64,000 nt of DNA from Saccopteryx bilineata. Lineage: Eukaryota; Chordata; Mammalia; Chiroptera; Emballonuridae. Positions 22,498 to 33,629 of this stretch are shown in pieces. Where the stretch lies: NCBI RefSeq assembly GCF_036850765.1, contig NC_089491.1:187777520-187841519 (forward strand). The letters are read 5' to 3'. The notes beneath the pieces are model-generated. The model worked only from the letters and a program-made list of their open reading frames with translations. It was not told where the DNA came from and made no database searches. Both the position numbers and the translations under genes were made by a program. The number at the start of each line of letters is the position of its first letter. The stretch's first letter is position 1.

Positions 22498-24049
22498 ATA
22501 GCAAATATTTAGACACTGATTTTCACAAGAAGTCATTTGACAGACTGGCAAACTTGTCAAAAGCTTTCTATTGGAAATTAAGTACTAGGCATCATCACAG
22601 TGTACTCCAGACTAGACAAATACAGCTTATAAAAAATGTTAGAAGATGTGTGGGTGATGGTATGTTCAAAGATTTCTCAAAGGAAAAGTGGGAAGATCTT
22701 CAGCCTCAGTTCAGTCATCACCACTGAAACGGCTTCAGTTAGAGGTTATAGACAGCAGGTGCTAGAGCTTAGACAGTAAACAAAGAACTGGTGGACATAG
22801 TAACACAAGGACGTAACTCTGACAGTGTTTGAGATGAGATATGTTGACCAAGATAAAAATTTGTGTATACATGATTCAGAGGAGGATGGTCTGGTCAGGG
22901 TGGAAACAACAGGGCGAGAGAACCTATGTGAAGCTTCACAGCCCTGAGAGCTGAAGCGAGTGAGGAGCAGCTGAGTCGTGATGCAGAACAGAGACAGAAG
23001 GTAGGAGACACCTGCACGTTACCTTGTGTGCAGGCATCTGCTCCGATACCTGCCCAAGGAAAGCTTGAGACAACATAAGGATGAGGGAGGGGGTCTTACT
23101 TGCTGAGAGACACATTGGCCCTTGACTTACTGATAATACCATCCCACAGGGTAACTGGCGTAACAGAACTACTGTATTTGGATTAATTTGAACTCAATAA
23201 TTCCAGTGCAAATGTTAGGAGCCTGCAGAGGAAACTTGTGGCTTAGATTGTTGTGATGACACAGCTGATTAAGGGAGACCCTGGCCATTGCTTCTCCCAT
23301 GTTCTCCCTTCTCCCTTCTTCCTTCCTTCCCCCACTCCCAGATGAGCTCTGATCTTCTTGTTTGCCCCACTCCCATGTGGCTCAGGGAATTGTGGCTTTA
23401 TCTCAGCCTAGAGGGCCAAGCCTAAGCCCTTTCGTGATACTGGGTTAGGATTGGGCCTGGGACCCAATCCTGGCCAAGGACATTGGAGGGAGCTTCCCGG
23501 TGAAGGTGCGGGAAGTAGTTCTCACCCCCAAAGAGCTTAGCAGAGACTTGGTATTCTCCTCTGGACATGGTCTTGTGTGGAAGTGATGATTGAAGCTGCC
23601 ACCTCCACCTTGGGACCCTGCGGGGAGCCAACCTGAACGCAGAGCTGCCCACTGAAGGAAGCCGTGCAGAGGAAATGGAAAATGCCAGGCCCCTGAGGAC
23701 ACCACGGGGCTGCTGGTTCTGCCCAGCAGGAGCCCGCTGCTCTAGACCTCTCCATAGACAGTCTAATGCGTTTCTCAGTTTTCTTCCACTTCCGCTCAAA
23801 AGCATCCCTAATGATGCACAGAAGGGAGGGCTACACTTCAACATGTTCTTTCAACTTCATGAAATTAGATGACAAAAAGATGAGGAAAAATAGGAAGATG
23901 ACTTGGTATTCAGATCTCCCCAAAGTAAACCTGACTATATGATCACAAATCCTGATGATGAAGGAAAATGAAAACTAAAGAGACCGTTGTAACTACAAGT
24001 CAGCTCTCCAATCTCATAATTTAAAAAAGCATGAGCAGAAAATAAGAGT
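22498..24049. other. Intergenic, mostly unique sequence
   Basis: No gene seen. The GC-richer part 23410-23870, with open frames on both strands, has no recognised domain; it has the look of an ancient interspersed repeat but I cannot classify it. Confidence 0.45.
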
Positions 24050-24214
24050 GTGGGCCCTGGCCAGGTAGCTCAGTTGGTCAGAGCATCAACCCAGTACACC
24101 AAGGTTGTGGGTTTGATCCCTGGTCAGGGCACATACAATAATCAACCAATGAATGAATAAATAAGTAGAAGAACAAATCAGTGTTTCTCCCTCTCCCTCT
24201 CTAAAGTCAATAAG
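24050..24214 (+). mobile_element. Short bat SINE (VES-like)
   Basis: tRNA head ggccctggccaggtagctca and B box gggtttgatccc, then a short body and 'tctctaaagtcaataag' tail. An 11-bp flanking duplication matches at 10 of 11 (aaaataagagt at 24039-24049; aaaatgagagt at 24215-24225). Confidence 0.88.
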
Positions 24215-24225
24215 AAAATGAGAGT

Positions 24226-24850
24226 TGAAACTATAAATCAGGGATGAATAGCAAATGGCTAACACCTCTGAGATCATGTTAGAAAGTGCTGGAGTTGACA
24301 GAAAATAATAAGCGCTTGTTTGCTGTGTTTAAAATGAGCAGTGCGGGCTACAGGGCTGGTGGTCAACCCCACTGTGCACGGGACTCACCCAGGGACCATT
24401 TAAGTTTTACTTTTCAGTATCGACACTGGGGCCGCTCCCATCAGCCAGATTGAATCTGAGCACTTGCGGCTTGGAGCAGCTGCCTTAGTTTTTGTGGATA
24501 ACCAGAAGCAGAAGCCCAAGAATCCGGGGGAAGGCCGTGGAAGGGTGGGGATGAGCGTAGTGCAAATGGCATTGGAACCCAGCAAGATGACGGAGACAGG
24601 CAGGACGTGCCATCTGCTGTGGGGTCCAGTCGGCAGATCCTCCTGACTAAGAGGCTCGTGTACCTTGAGCCATGCTGTCCTTCTGCCCACCTCCCCAAGC
24701 CATGGTCAGGAGAAGGGGGAGCCTGGAACCTCACCTTCCTCCGACCCCCAGCCCTCGTATAAGCTCACCACCACTGTCTGCTCAGACCACAGAGGCCAGG
24801 CTAGACAACCAGGTCCCCTCTTGATGTCCTCATTATAATCCCCATGTGGC
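24226..24850. other. Intergenic, unique sequence
   Basis: No gene or mobile element recognised. Confidence 0.45.
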
Positions 24851-24866
24851 CTAGGATGTCCACTTT

Positions 24867-25179
24867 TTTTGATTTTTAAAATTTCTTTTTTGATAGGAAG
24901 AAAAAGAGAGTGAGAAGCATCAACTTGTAGTTTCATTTTAGTTGTTCCTTGATTGCTTCTTATATGTGCCTTGACTGGGGGGGGGGCAGCTCAAGCAGAG
25001 CCAGTGACCCCTTGGTCAAGTCAGCAACCTTGGGATTGTGTTGGTAATCCCAAACTCAACCCAACAACACCTTGCTCAAGGTAGTAAACCCACGCTCAAG
25101 CCAACAACCTCAAGGTTCTGAACCTGGGACCTCGGAATTTCAGGTTGATGCTCTAGCAACTGCACCACCATTGGTCAAG
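24867..25179 (-). mobile_element. Long-type tRNA SINE
   Basis: Minus-strand copy of the 'ctcaagccagcaacc' family with a G-rich stretch near 24979. Flanking duplication of 16 bp with two mismatches (ctaggatgtccacttt at 24851-24866; ctaggatgctcacttt at 25180-25195). Confidence 0.87.
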
Positions 25180-25195
25180 CTAGGATGCTCACTTT

Positions 25196-25827
25196 CTGTC
25201 CTATTTCCTATTACTTACCTGCCCGCCACTCCAAAAACAAAGGATCCAGCAGAAACCTGCCATTTGGCTTCCCCTCTTCTCTGGAAGTCCCTTTCATTCT
25301 CTTGCTCAGATCCCAACTCTTACCTGAAGGCACTACCTTCCCTGCAACCCTTGACTGTTGTGTTCTCAAAGGCTATCTTTGAGTGTCTACTTGGTGATAA
25401 TCACTGCCTTGTGGTTTACAGGTGCTAAGACATGCCCCGAGAAGTACAGCAGATTTTTGAACATATAAGTTCATTTTCTCAGGCAGAGATTGTTCTTGAA
25501 AATATTCTTTTTCTTCTTTTAAAACTGGCATTTGCTCATTGTAGAACATCTCATGATTATGTAAAAGTATAAAGAAAAAGAGACTAATTCTTCCTCCAGA
25601 ATCAAGTGTTAACATTTTGGTGAATTTCTTCTAGTCCTCTTTATTAACATGTATACATTAAAATAAAAAGTGTACTAGATACACACTTTATATGTTTTTC
25701 ATCTTTTACATATCATAAGCATGTCCCCAATATTGTCTTCTTTAACAACACTTTGTTGATAGCTACATAACACTCCATTTCAGAGTTATATCATTTTCAT
25801 TTATACATTTAGTAAAAGTTTAATGTT
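25196..25827. other. Intergenic, unique sequence
   Basis: No gene or clear repeat recognised. Confidence 0.45.
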
Positions 25828-25838
25828 AAAACTGCAAT

Positions 25839-26176
25839 GAGCCTGACCAGGCAGTGGCGCAGTGGATAGAGCATCGGACTGGGACACAGAGGACCCAGGT
25901 TCGAGACCCCAAGGTCGCCAGTTTGAGCACGGGCTCATCTGGTTTGAGCAAGGCTCACCAGCTTGAACCCAAGGTCGCTGGCTCGAGCAAGGGGTCACTC
26001 GGTCTGCTGTAGCTCCCCCCCTCCCCCGTCAGGGCACATATGAGAAATCAATCAATGAACAACTAAGGAACCGCAACGAAGAATTGATGTTTCCCATCTC
26101 TCTCCCTTCCTGTCTGTCCCTCTCTCTGACTCTCTCTGTCTCTGCCACAAAAAAAAATAAAATAAAAAATAAAAAG
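25839..26176 (+). mobile_element. Long-type tRNA SINE, well preserved
   Basis: Starts gcctgaccaggcagtggcgc, B box ggttcgagacc, four 'gctggctcgagcaagg'-like units, 'gggcacatatgagaaatcaa', CT-rich tract and A-rich tail. Flanking duplication aaaactgcaat / aaaacctgcaat (25828-25838; 26177-26188). Confidence 0.9.
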
Positions 26177-26189
26177 AAAACCTGCAATA

Positions 26190-26790
26190 GAACAGTGCTG
26201 CATCCTCACTAGAATGGCTGAGATGAAAAGGATTAACAGTATCAAGTGCTAGCAAGGACGTGAAGCAACCAAATGTTCATATGTTCCTAGTGAGAATATA
26301 TTTGAGAACAACTGTTTTACAGAACTATGTAGTGTGTACCAAATACATGTATACCCTGTGACCCAGAAATTCTTCTCCTGGGTAAACATCCAACAGGAAA
26401 CACTGTGTGTCCATAAGAGACAGGTGCGAGAGTCCCCACAGCCATTGCATGCATAAACAAGGAGCAACCCAAATGCCCACCCAAGGTAGAACAGACTTGA
26501 AAATTGTGCAACAATGAATACATACTGCATGAGCTCATTTAAATTAAGTTCACAGACAGACGAAACTAGCCTAATGTGACAGTGTCAGAATAACAGTCAC
26601 CTTTGGTGGGCAGGGTGCTGTTAACTAGGAGAGAGTGAGGGGCATCTTCTGGGGTCCTGAAAGTGTTCTGTATCTTGAAATGCATGGGGTTACGTGGGCA
26701 TATACGTACACATGTAAATATTATTCAAGCTGTACACTTCAGATTTGTAAAAATATATCTTATTGTATGTAATTTCTGGGTATAAGTCAG
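26190..26790 (+). mobile_element. Ancient L1M 3' end
   Basis: Plus-strand ORF2 end and 3' UTR remnants: 'acccagaaattcttctcctg', 'caacccaaatgcccaccc', 'acatgtaaatattattcaag' and 'ctgtacacttcagatttgta' in the usual order. Frames are gone. Confidence 0.7.
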
Positions 26791-27095
26791 ACGTCGGGAA
26801 AAACAAAGAAATGTATAACGTGCCAGGAAATATGCCACCTACTAGAGATACAATGGCAGTAGCCCAGGCCACTTCTGAGCTCACTGTATTTCACCCATTC
26901 ACCTAATTTTGGATATTTAGGTTATTTCAAATGTTTCTACACATAAATTAGTAGAAGAAATTACTAAGGATATGTCAAATGCTTGACTATATAAAAACAG
27001 TAAATTTTAATTTTTTCTTAAGTTTCTATTTAAAAGATTTCAACCTATAGAAAAGTTACAAATATAGTCTAATGAAAACTCATGTATCCTTCCTT

Positions 27096-27601
27096 CAGTG
27101 GTGGGATTCAAGTAATTTAACAACTGGTTCTCTGCCCTATGACATTTACCTATGAAAAAAGATATACTGAAAGGTAGTTTATTTCATGCATTTAATACCT
27201 AAATAAGAACAATAAGAGAGGTACACAAAAGTAGATTGTTATAAGAAAGAGTTTTAAAATATTAATGAAAAAATATTAAATAATACCTGACAAACAACAG
27301 AACTGTTATTGAAGATATTTCCATATTGCTTCCTGATTGGCATCCCCACTTGCTATTTTTTCACCTCTGGACGGAATGAACATGACTACGGGCACTTAGA
27401 GTACACTGCTGTGCAGATGAACGTTACAAAAGAGTAAGGAAAGTAAATTTGTGATTTCCACATTGGGCAGCTGTCCAGGCACCCACCTTAGAGAGAACCC
27501 TGCTTATAAGTGCCATTTGAACAACCGGTTTGCTGATCTCAACAAAAAGTTAGGTTATTGGTTCTGCAGAACCGGTGCAAACCAACTGAATCCCACCACT
27601 G
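27096..27601. mobile_element. Non-autonomous hAT element, 506 bp
   Basis: Ends are perfect 15-bp inverted repeats: cagtggtgggattca at the left and tgaatcccaccactg at the right. The expected 8-bp target duplication is decayed (ccttcctt versus cttttttt, 5 of 8). A subterminal 'caaccggtt'/'gaaccggtg' motif lies near both ends. No transposase coding. Confidence 0.85.
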
Positions 27602-27609
27602 CTTTTTTT

Positions 27610-28145
27610 TATCTATGTATTCATCCTTTGTTAACACTTTGTCACATTCATTCTATCTGTGGGGAGACATAGATACAAGTAATATAAAGAGATAGAAATT
27701 TGAGAGCTGAATCCTTTAAAAGTACAGATCTCATGACTCTTTATCCCTAAATTCTATGACATATATTTCTTAAGAAACATTCAGTAAATTCACTTTATAT
27801 TAAAAAAGAAATTAATATTGGTTCAAAACATATCTAAATTGCAACCAATATTGACATGTCCAAAATTGTCCCAATGATGCTTTTTAAGCTGTTGGATCAG
27901 AAAATTGGGCTCATATATGACTTTGGGGAACTATATATGATGGCTAATATTATGGGTCAACTTGACTGAGCCATGGGTAATCAAATACTATTTAAGTACT
28001 TCTGTAAGAGTGGTTTGTGATGCGATTAATATTAGATTTGTAGATTGAGTCAAGCAGATTGTCCTCCTTAATTTGGGTGGGCCTTATCCAATCAGTTGAA
28101 GATCTGAATAAAACAAAAAGTGTGACCCTCTTGGAGTAAGAGAAT
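27610..28145. other. Intergenic, possible ancient LTR fragment
   Basis: No gene. The part 27935-28120 ('ggctaatattatgggtcaac', 'gggtgggccttatccaatca') resembles an old mammalian LTR-type repeat, but I cannot name the family with confidence. Confidence 0.4.
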
Positions 28146-28576
28146 TTTCTGGCATATGCTACAAGGATGAACCTTGAAGACACTATTGTAAGTGAAATTG
28201 AGAAGGGAGAAATCAGAAGAATGTAAGAGAGGGGGCCTGCAATGTCTGTGATCTTACGCTCAAGCCAGTGACCTCAGGGTTTCAGACTGAGGAGGAATGA
28301 CTGACTGAGAAAGTTTGAAAAATAATAAATCACAGCTGTAGCCCTTTTATCAGTTCCCTGAAATAAAGTTGCAGCACCAGCAAGAAAAATGGGATATGTG
28401 AATAATCAAGGACAGACAGCCCAAAATTCCCCTCCTACCCCCTCCCCTCCCGGAGACACAAAAGTCATGTAGGCCTGCAGGCAAAGAAGTCAAGGAAATC
28501 AGGCACTTGTCACATAAAAACTAAAACTGTAAAGGTATATTCGATTCAGAAAAACAAACTTTGGGGAGCTCTTGTC

Positions 28577-28920
28577 TTTTTGTTGTTGTTGTTTTTTTTT
28601 GTTTTTTTGGTTTACAGGGACAGAGAGAGAGACAGACAGACAGACAGACAGGAACAGAGAGAGATGAGAAGCATCAATCATCAGTTTTTTGTTGCGACAT
28701 CTTAGTTATTTATTGATTGCTTTCTCATATGTGCCTTGACCGCGGGCCTTCAGCAGACCGAGTAACCCCTTGCTCGAGCCAGGGACCTTGGGTCCAAGCT
28801 GGTGAGCTTTATGCTCAAGCCAGATGAGCCCGCACTCAAGCTGGCGACCTCGGGGTCTCGAACCTGGGGCCTCCGCATCCCAGTCCGACGCTCTATCCAA
28901 TGCACCACTGCCTGGTCAGG
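28577..28920 (-). mobile_element. Long-type tRNA SINE
   Basis: Minus-strand copy: head at right (gcctgaccaggcagtggtgc), 'gctcaagccagatgagcccg' body, (gaca)n stretch near 28632-28650 and a T-run at left. A short flanking match, gagctct, is seen on both sides. Confidence 0.85.
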
Positions 28921-29022
28921 CACCATGAGCTCTACCAGCTACTAATAAATTATTCTTCCTCCATCAAGTTGTCTGGACATCTATTATCCTCCATTTGTGG
29001 GCCATTTCCTACTACAAAATAA

Positions 29023-29330
29023 GCAGATACAAAAGGATGAATACTGTTTGGTTCCACTTCTATGAAGTACTTTGAATAGGCAAATTCACAGAGAAAAAAA
29101 TAGAACAGAGGTTACCAGAGCTGGCGTAGCAAGAGAGTGGAGAGTTATTACTGAACAGAGACAGAGTTTCAATTTGGGAGAATGAAGAGAGTTCTGGAGA
29201 TTGAGGATGATGATGGTTGTACAACAATGGGAACATTGTTAATGCCCTTGAATCGGCACTGAAAAAGTGGTTAACATGGTTAGAGGTCATGTTATATATT
29301 TTACCTCAATAAAAAAAATAAAATTTTTTT
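29023..29330 (+). mobile_element. Ancient L1M 3' end, split by a SINE
   Basis: 'ggttccacttctatgaagta', 'gttctggagattgaggatga' and 'attttacctcaataaaaaaa' follow the order of L1M 3' UTRs. The short stretch 28146-28215 ('gaaccttgaagacactattg') is probably the upstream part of the same element, separated by the SINE at 28577. Confidence 0.7.
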
Positions 29331-29436
29331 TCAAAAATATGAATAGGGTCATTCAGTGCTCGCGGGGGTGCTGACTTATCCGAGTTTCCTAGAATCAAGG
29401 GTTTCTACCTCACCAGACTTATTCACCTCTGTTCCC

Positions 29437-29439
<3 letters not shown>

Positions 29440-29470
<31 letters not shown>
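29440..29470 (+). repeat. Run of 31 adenines
   Basis: Uninterrupted poly(A), following 'cacctctgttccccat'. It may be the tail of an unrecognised retroposed sequence to its left (29340-29439). Confidence 0.85.
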
Positions 29471-29472
<2 letters not shown>

Positions 29473-29563
29473 ATAGGGATTATCCAGAAACAGGAGTGTG
29501 GTGAAGACTCAGAGACAGAGGGAAAAGGGTGGTGCAGGTGGAGCAAACAGAAATGCAGAAGGT

Positions 29564-29922
29564 GGCCCTGGCTGGATTGCTCAGCGGTAGAGCATCAGCC
29601 TGGCATGTGGATGTCCCGGGTTCAATTCTCAGGACAAACAGGAGAGGAGATCATATGCTTCTCCATCCTTCCCCTCCCCCCTTCTCTCTCTGTCTTTCTC
29701 TTCCCCTCCCACAGCCATGGCTTCATTAGTATGAGCATGTTGGCCTAGGCATTGAGGATGGCTCCTTTGAACCTCCACCTCAGGCACTAAAAGTTGTGAG
29801 CACAGCCCCAGATGGGCAGAGCATCAGCCCCAGAAGGGGGTTGCTGGGTGGATCCAGTTGTGGTAGATGCGGAGTCTATCTCTCTCCTCCTCTCACTTGG
29901 AAAAGAAGAAGAAGAGAAAAAA
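29564..29922 (+). mobile_element. Rhin-1-like SINE
   Basis: ggccctggctggattgctca head, B box gggttcaattct, body and AG-rich tail; flanking duplication of about 8-9 bp, aaatgcag(a), at both ends. Confidence 0.87.
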
Positions 29923-29930
29923 AAATGCAG

Positions 29931-30686
29931 ATGGCCAGGATAGAGAGCGAGTGAACTGGCCAGGAAGTGAAGGGTAGCTCCATGTGACAAGAGTGTGCCA
30001 TACCACGTGCCTGATGGGAGGAAGTGGGAAAACTGAAGCTGGAAAAATAAGGAAGCTTGCATGACCTGAAAACCTTTGGAAGCCTGCCAATGACTTGAAG
30101 CCTGAACCTTTTTGAAGACAGCTGTGCAACTAAATATCACCCACAGTCACATCCCATGGATACTCCCCGGGTCATCTTGGCATATCCCTTTCCAGCCTTC
30201 CAGTTGTAATAACTTATAAATTACTTCACTTTTCTGTAAAACAAATGCTGATGATAAGGAATGCAAACGTCCTGACCATGGAGAGATGAAAGTGTTTTAT
30301 ATAACTCTGAGCCCCTTGTTCATGAATAAGAACATCATCTGACTGTGCTATGTTCATATAGAGAGTAGAGACGGCTAGTAAGCAACATTACTTTTATGAA
30401 CGAGGGATCATATAGTGGAAGCTGTTTTTATTAAATTTAACAAAAGAATCCAAAGTGAAAAATGAAGGAACCTCAACTGTCACACGTAAGTTTCTTCATC
30501 ACAAGAAGGTTGTTTCCTAAAGATCCCTTTAGGATTAAAGAAAGAGCAATTATGGAAAAAAAAAAAAGAGAGGCTGGGGTTATTTTTTATTTTTATAACT
30601 TTATATCTCAATTTCAGATGAAGCTGTTAATACTCTGTCCTTTGTGACCCCCTTTGAATTTTGTAGGTCACATGAATATTTTAATA
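29931..30686. other. Intergenic, unique sequence
   Basis: No gene or mobile element recognised. It directly abuts the 3' terminus of the Helitron. Confidence 0.5.
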
Positions 30687-30778
30687 CTACCTGTACCCAG
30701 CCACGCGTTGCTGTGGCTCAGTCTGGTTAAATGAAAAAGAAAGAAAAGAGAAAGTGCATGTTTCTAATATGTTTAATT

Positions 30779-31370
30779 TCACAATGCTTGTGGGTATACA
30801 ATATTTTTTGTTGTTCCATTGTCTGTGCAGATATAGAGATTGTCTGGTTTGCCTACTCTAGAACACGCAACATATAATTGTCCATGTGAGAAGCAATCCG
30901 TGTGTAGATCTAAAGTGCATAATTCTAAAGATTGGCCCTGAGCTTTGTTGATGGTGATTGCAAACGCCAATCGAATTGGAACTGCAATCTCCTAAATTGA
31001 AATGGCATATCCGTTGGAATCATAGGAATGCAAGGAATGAGGACATCTTCACCTTTGAAAGGTCCTGTCAAGATTGTTGCTTCTACGACGTTGCTCATTA
31101 ATTTTTCACAGTGCACAGACCCAAACACTTCATGTTTTACCATGAAATCCATCAGCGATTTCAGCTTCTGTCTGAAAACATGTGCTGTGATGTCATGTTT
31201 ATATCCACCAGCGATTGCCCAGGAAGTAAGAGCTGCTGTATATCGTCCCAAGCTGGATTGCATGTGAATGTAATGAATAGGTCAGGACGCCTGTAGTAAC
31301 GAACATTCACAATTGCATCTTGAGCATACTCATGCATATGACGCGGACTGCCTGTATATGAAGATGGCAA
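30779..31370 (-). pseudogene. Helitron Rep/helicase remnant: Rep start joined to helicase end
   Basis: Three overlapping frame blocks. 31161-31370 encodes the Helitron_like_N signature (SSYTGSPRHMHEY, then RPDLFITFTCNPAWDDIQ). 30925-31263 continues it (HDITAHVFRQKLKSLMDF, then KHEVFGSV) and at about 31113 jumps to the helicase C-terminal region (EKLMSNVVEATILTGPFKGE). 30779-30970 holds the last helicase motifs (INKAQGQSL, then GQLYVACSRVGKPDNLYI) and the native stop. Missing between the joined parts are the HUH nuclease motif and the ATP-binding Walker motifs, so the protein cannot transpose DNA. At least two frameshifts are also present; one is a single extra base near 30985. Confidence 0.9.
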
Positions 31371-31385
31371 AATCGTTAGTCTTCC

Positions 31386-31617
31386 GGCCTGACCTGTGGT
31401 GACACAGTGGATAAAGCGTTGAGGTCACCGGTTCGAAACCCTGGGCTTGCCTGGTCAAGGCACATATGGGAGTTGATGCTTCCAGTTCCTCCCCCCTGTC
31501 TCTCCTCTTTCTCTCTCTCTCTCTCTCTCTCCCTCTCTCTCTCTCCCTCCCCCCTCTCTCTCCTCTCTAAAATGAATAAATAAAATAAAAAAATAAAATA
31601 AAAATATATCTTAAAAA
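31386..31617 (+). mobile_element. Young CT-rich tRNA SINE inserted in the Helitron
   Basis: Same family as 12515-12726 (ggcctgacctgtggtgacac head; B box ggttcgaaaccct; long (tc)n; A-rich tail). A perfect 17-bp target duplication, aaaatcgttagtcttcc, lies at 31369-31385 and 31618-31634, within Helitron coding sequence. The Helitron was therefore in place before this SINE. Confidence 0.95.
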
Positions 31618-31634
31618 AAAATCGTTAGTCTTCC

Positions 31635-32298
31635 AACGTTAGTTGTACTACCATCATTTACAACTGCATCTCACAAATGAACATATTCTTCAGAGCGAAG
31701 CTTGGTCTGTTCAAACAGATGAATATCAAACGTTCTGTTTTGATTTTTGCATATATATCTAACGATGTGTTGGTGAAACTATTGATGGCATTTCAAAATG
31801 TGATTGTCTTCATTCTCTCGAATCATTAATTGGTATGAATAATAGTTCATTGCGCTGCATTTCATATTTGTTTCTTCGCCACTGACTGGATTTATCATCT
31901 TAAAGTTGAAGTGATATCCATCGGCACCATCCCAAAAATGATTGGATATTGCAGGGCATCGTAGGATCAATAAATTTCTGCAAGTTTTGTCAATTGATTG
32001 TTTCTCTGATGAAGAACATTATCTCTAGGTTGGAATTGATCTCCGACTATAACAATTGCCACTTTGTCTATAGTTGGAGCATTGAGTCTTCACACATGTT
32101 CTCCAGCAGCCATTTTATCAGCATAACAATCTTGTGTGTATCAGATGGCAGCATGTCAATTGCTCTTTTGAACAAATGCACTAACTTGTTTTTTTCTTGA
32201 AGAAGCTCTTGCAGTTGGGAAACGATGGACCTTTTTATGCCAGTAAAAATTTTGCAGTGTGCATTCAATTCATCATTGCCATCACTGATGAAATGCAT
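31635..32298 (-). pseudogene. Helitron Rep N-terminal region remnant
   Basis: Broken frames encoding DGADGYHFNFKMINPVSGEE, then KCSAMNYYSYQLMIRENEDN (about 31779-31970) and, further upstream in the protein, KIFTGIKRSIVSQLQELLQE (32068-32298). This order is the known upstream part of animal Helitron proteins, ahead of the SSYTGSP block beyond the SINE. Confidence 0.82.
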
Positions 32299-32438
32299 TT
32301 GTAGGAATTTATGTTGACCATCTGGAAACAGAAGCAGGGAGCTGGCTTTATGAAAATTTGTCCTTTCACTTTAAAAGTTGGCATGAATTGAGCTGTTACA
32401 ATTTCTGCACTAAACAACGTCATTTGGAAGCATTAGTT

Positions 32439-32645
32439 CTATTTCCTGATGTTAGAAAGGAAATGCTTTGATTCGGCAGTATATCCGGCAAGCAAAGTTT
32501 TTAATGGCTCTGGCGGTTCTCCAAGTTGAGGCAGTTTAATTTTTCCGGCGGCACAACACATTCCTTTCGTTTCTCCATTAAATTTCAGAGCCTTGCAATA
32601 AGGACACACTTCAGTCATAGTGCCGATGAGAACATGCTGGCTCAA
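32439..32645 (-). pseudogene. Helitron protein N-terminal zinc-finger-like block
   Basis: VCPYCKALKFNGETKGMCC followed by GKIKLPQLGEPPEPLKTLL and SKHFLSNIRK. The paired cysteines (CPYC...CC) are the conserved zinc-binding-like motif at the start of Helitron Rep proteins. Further upstream, 32700-32900 is basic-residue-rich and decayed. Confidence 0.85.
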
Positions 32646-33139
32646 ACTATAATCATCAGCTGGGTTGTACCGGAATGCAAGGCGATTATAATCATGTGAT
32701 TACTGAGCATGGAGTCGTGTTTGACAGTGATCTGCTGTTTCTCGTCGACGTCTTTCAGCCTCTCTCAGCCTGTCACATTCATTCTGTTGAGAACGAAGCA
32801 GATCTGAAGCTGTAGAACGCGATTGCCATGCTCGCAACCCTGCATCCTCAAGTCTAGCTGCACATAAATGGATCGTAAATTAGAAACATTGAAATGGAAT
32901 CGTAAAATATTTAGTATAGCGTGTGTTGCTTTTACGTCCAACAGATGGCACTGTTTTTCAAAAAAAGCATGTTTTTACCTGTCATAGGTGTGACATCTAT
33001 ATCGATATAATAGTATATATATTAAAAAGAACATGTATTTTAATGCAACGTTGTGTCAAAATTTCAAAGCGATCAGTGAAGAAGTTTCGGAGATTTAAGA
33101 TTTTGAACAAATGAACATTTACATTTTTATTTATATAGA

Positions 33140-33629
33140 TTTGCTGATTTCTAACTCATATACTATGCTCTATAATTGTGTTCTCACAACTATTTACTCT
33201 CAACTCTTTAAGTGGACTCTGTATGATTTTTGTTTGTTTTACAGTCATGATTCATTTTTCAGTTAGTAAACTTTGGTAAAATATATATATTTTTATGAAG
33301 ACTCATGATGTCTGTATGTTGCCTTTACACTTGAATAGTATCTTGACAGGGTATAATAATCTCAGGTGGCACTTTATTCCAGAACTTTGTGGTTATTACT
33401 CTGTTGTTTTCAGGCCTTGATGATTGTGAAGAATTCTGAGGTCAGTCTAATGTTTCTTTTGCAGTTGATTTATATCTTTCTGGGTGCCTAAAGATTTCTT
33501 TGTTTATGCCTGAGGTTCAATCACTTCTTCAGGTTTTGCTTTGGAACAGAACCTTCAGGATCAAAATCTCTAAGAACATAGAGTGTGCTTTCATCTGCAG
33601 ATTCAATTCTGTCTGTGAATTTTTTTTAA
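33140..33629. other. Intergenic, unique sequence
   Basis: No gene recognised; it abuts the Helitron 5' terminus. Confidence 0.5.

Larger units (their letters stand above)
30687..33139 (-). mobile_element. Helitron with recognisable termini and decayed Rep/helicase gene
   Basis: Read on the minus strand it begins TCTATATAAATAAAAATG at 33139 and ends with a hairpin (AGCCAC, 8-nt loop, GTGGCT; plus-strand 30700-30719) followed by GGGTACAGGTAG, close to the Helitron CTRR end. The host base before TC is A and the base after the end is T, the A|T target Helitrons use without target duplication. Inside are four blocks of Helitron-specific coding. The element is 2.45 kb including a 232-bp SINE and its duplicated site, against 5-6 kb for an autonomous element, so it is an internal deletion derivative. 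Confidence 0.93.

Noticed and set aside
23412..23870. A 140-codon minus-strand frame overlapping two others, as a possible exon
   Set aside because: Frames are open on both strands, no domain or convincing splice sites; more probably an old interspersed repeat.
29356..29748. 130-codon plus-strand frame
   Set aside because: It reads through a 31-A run into a SINE.
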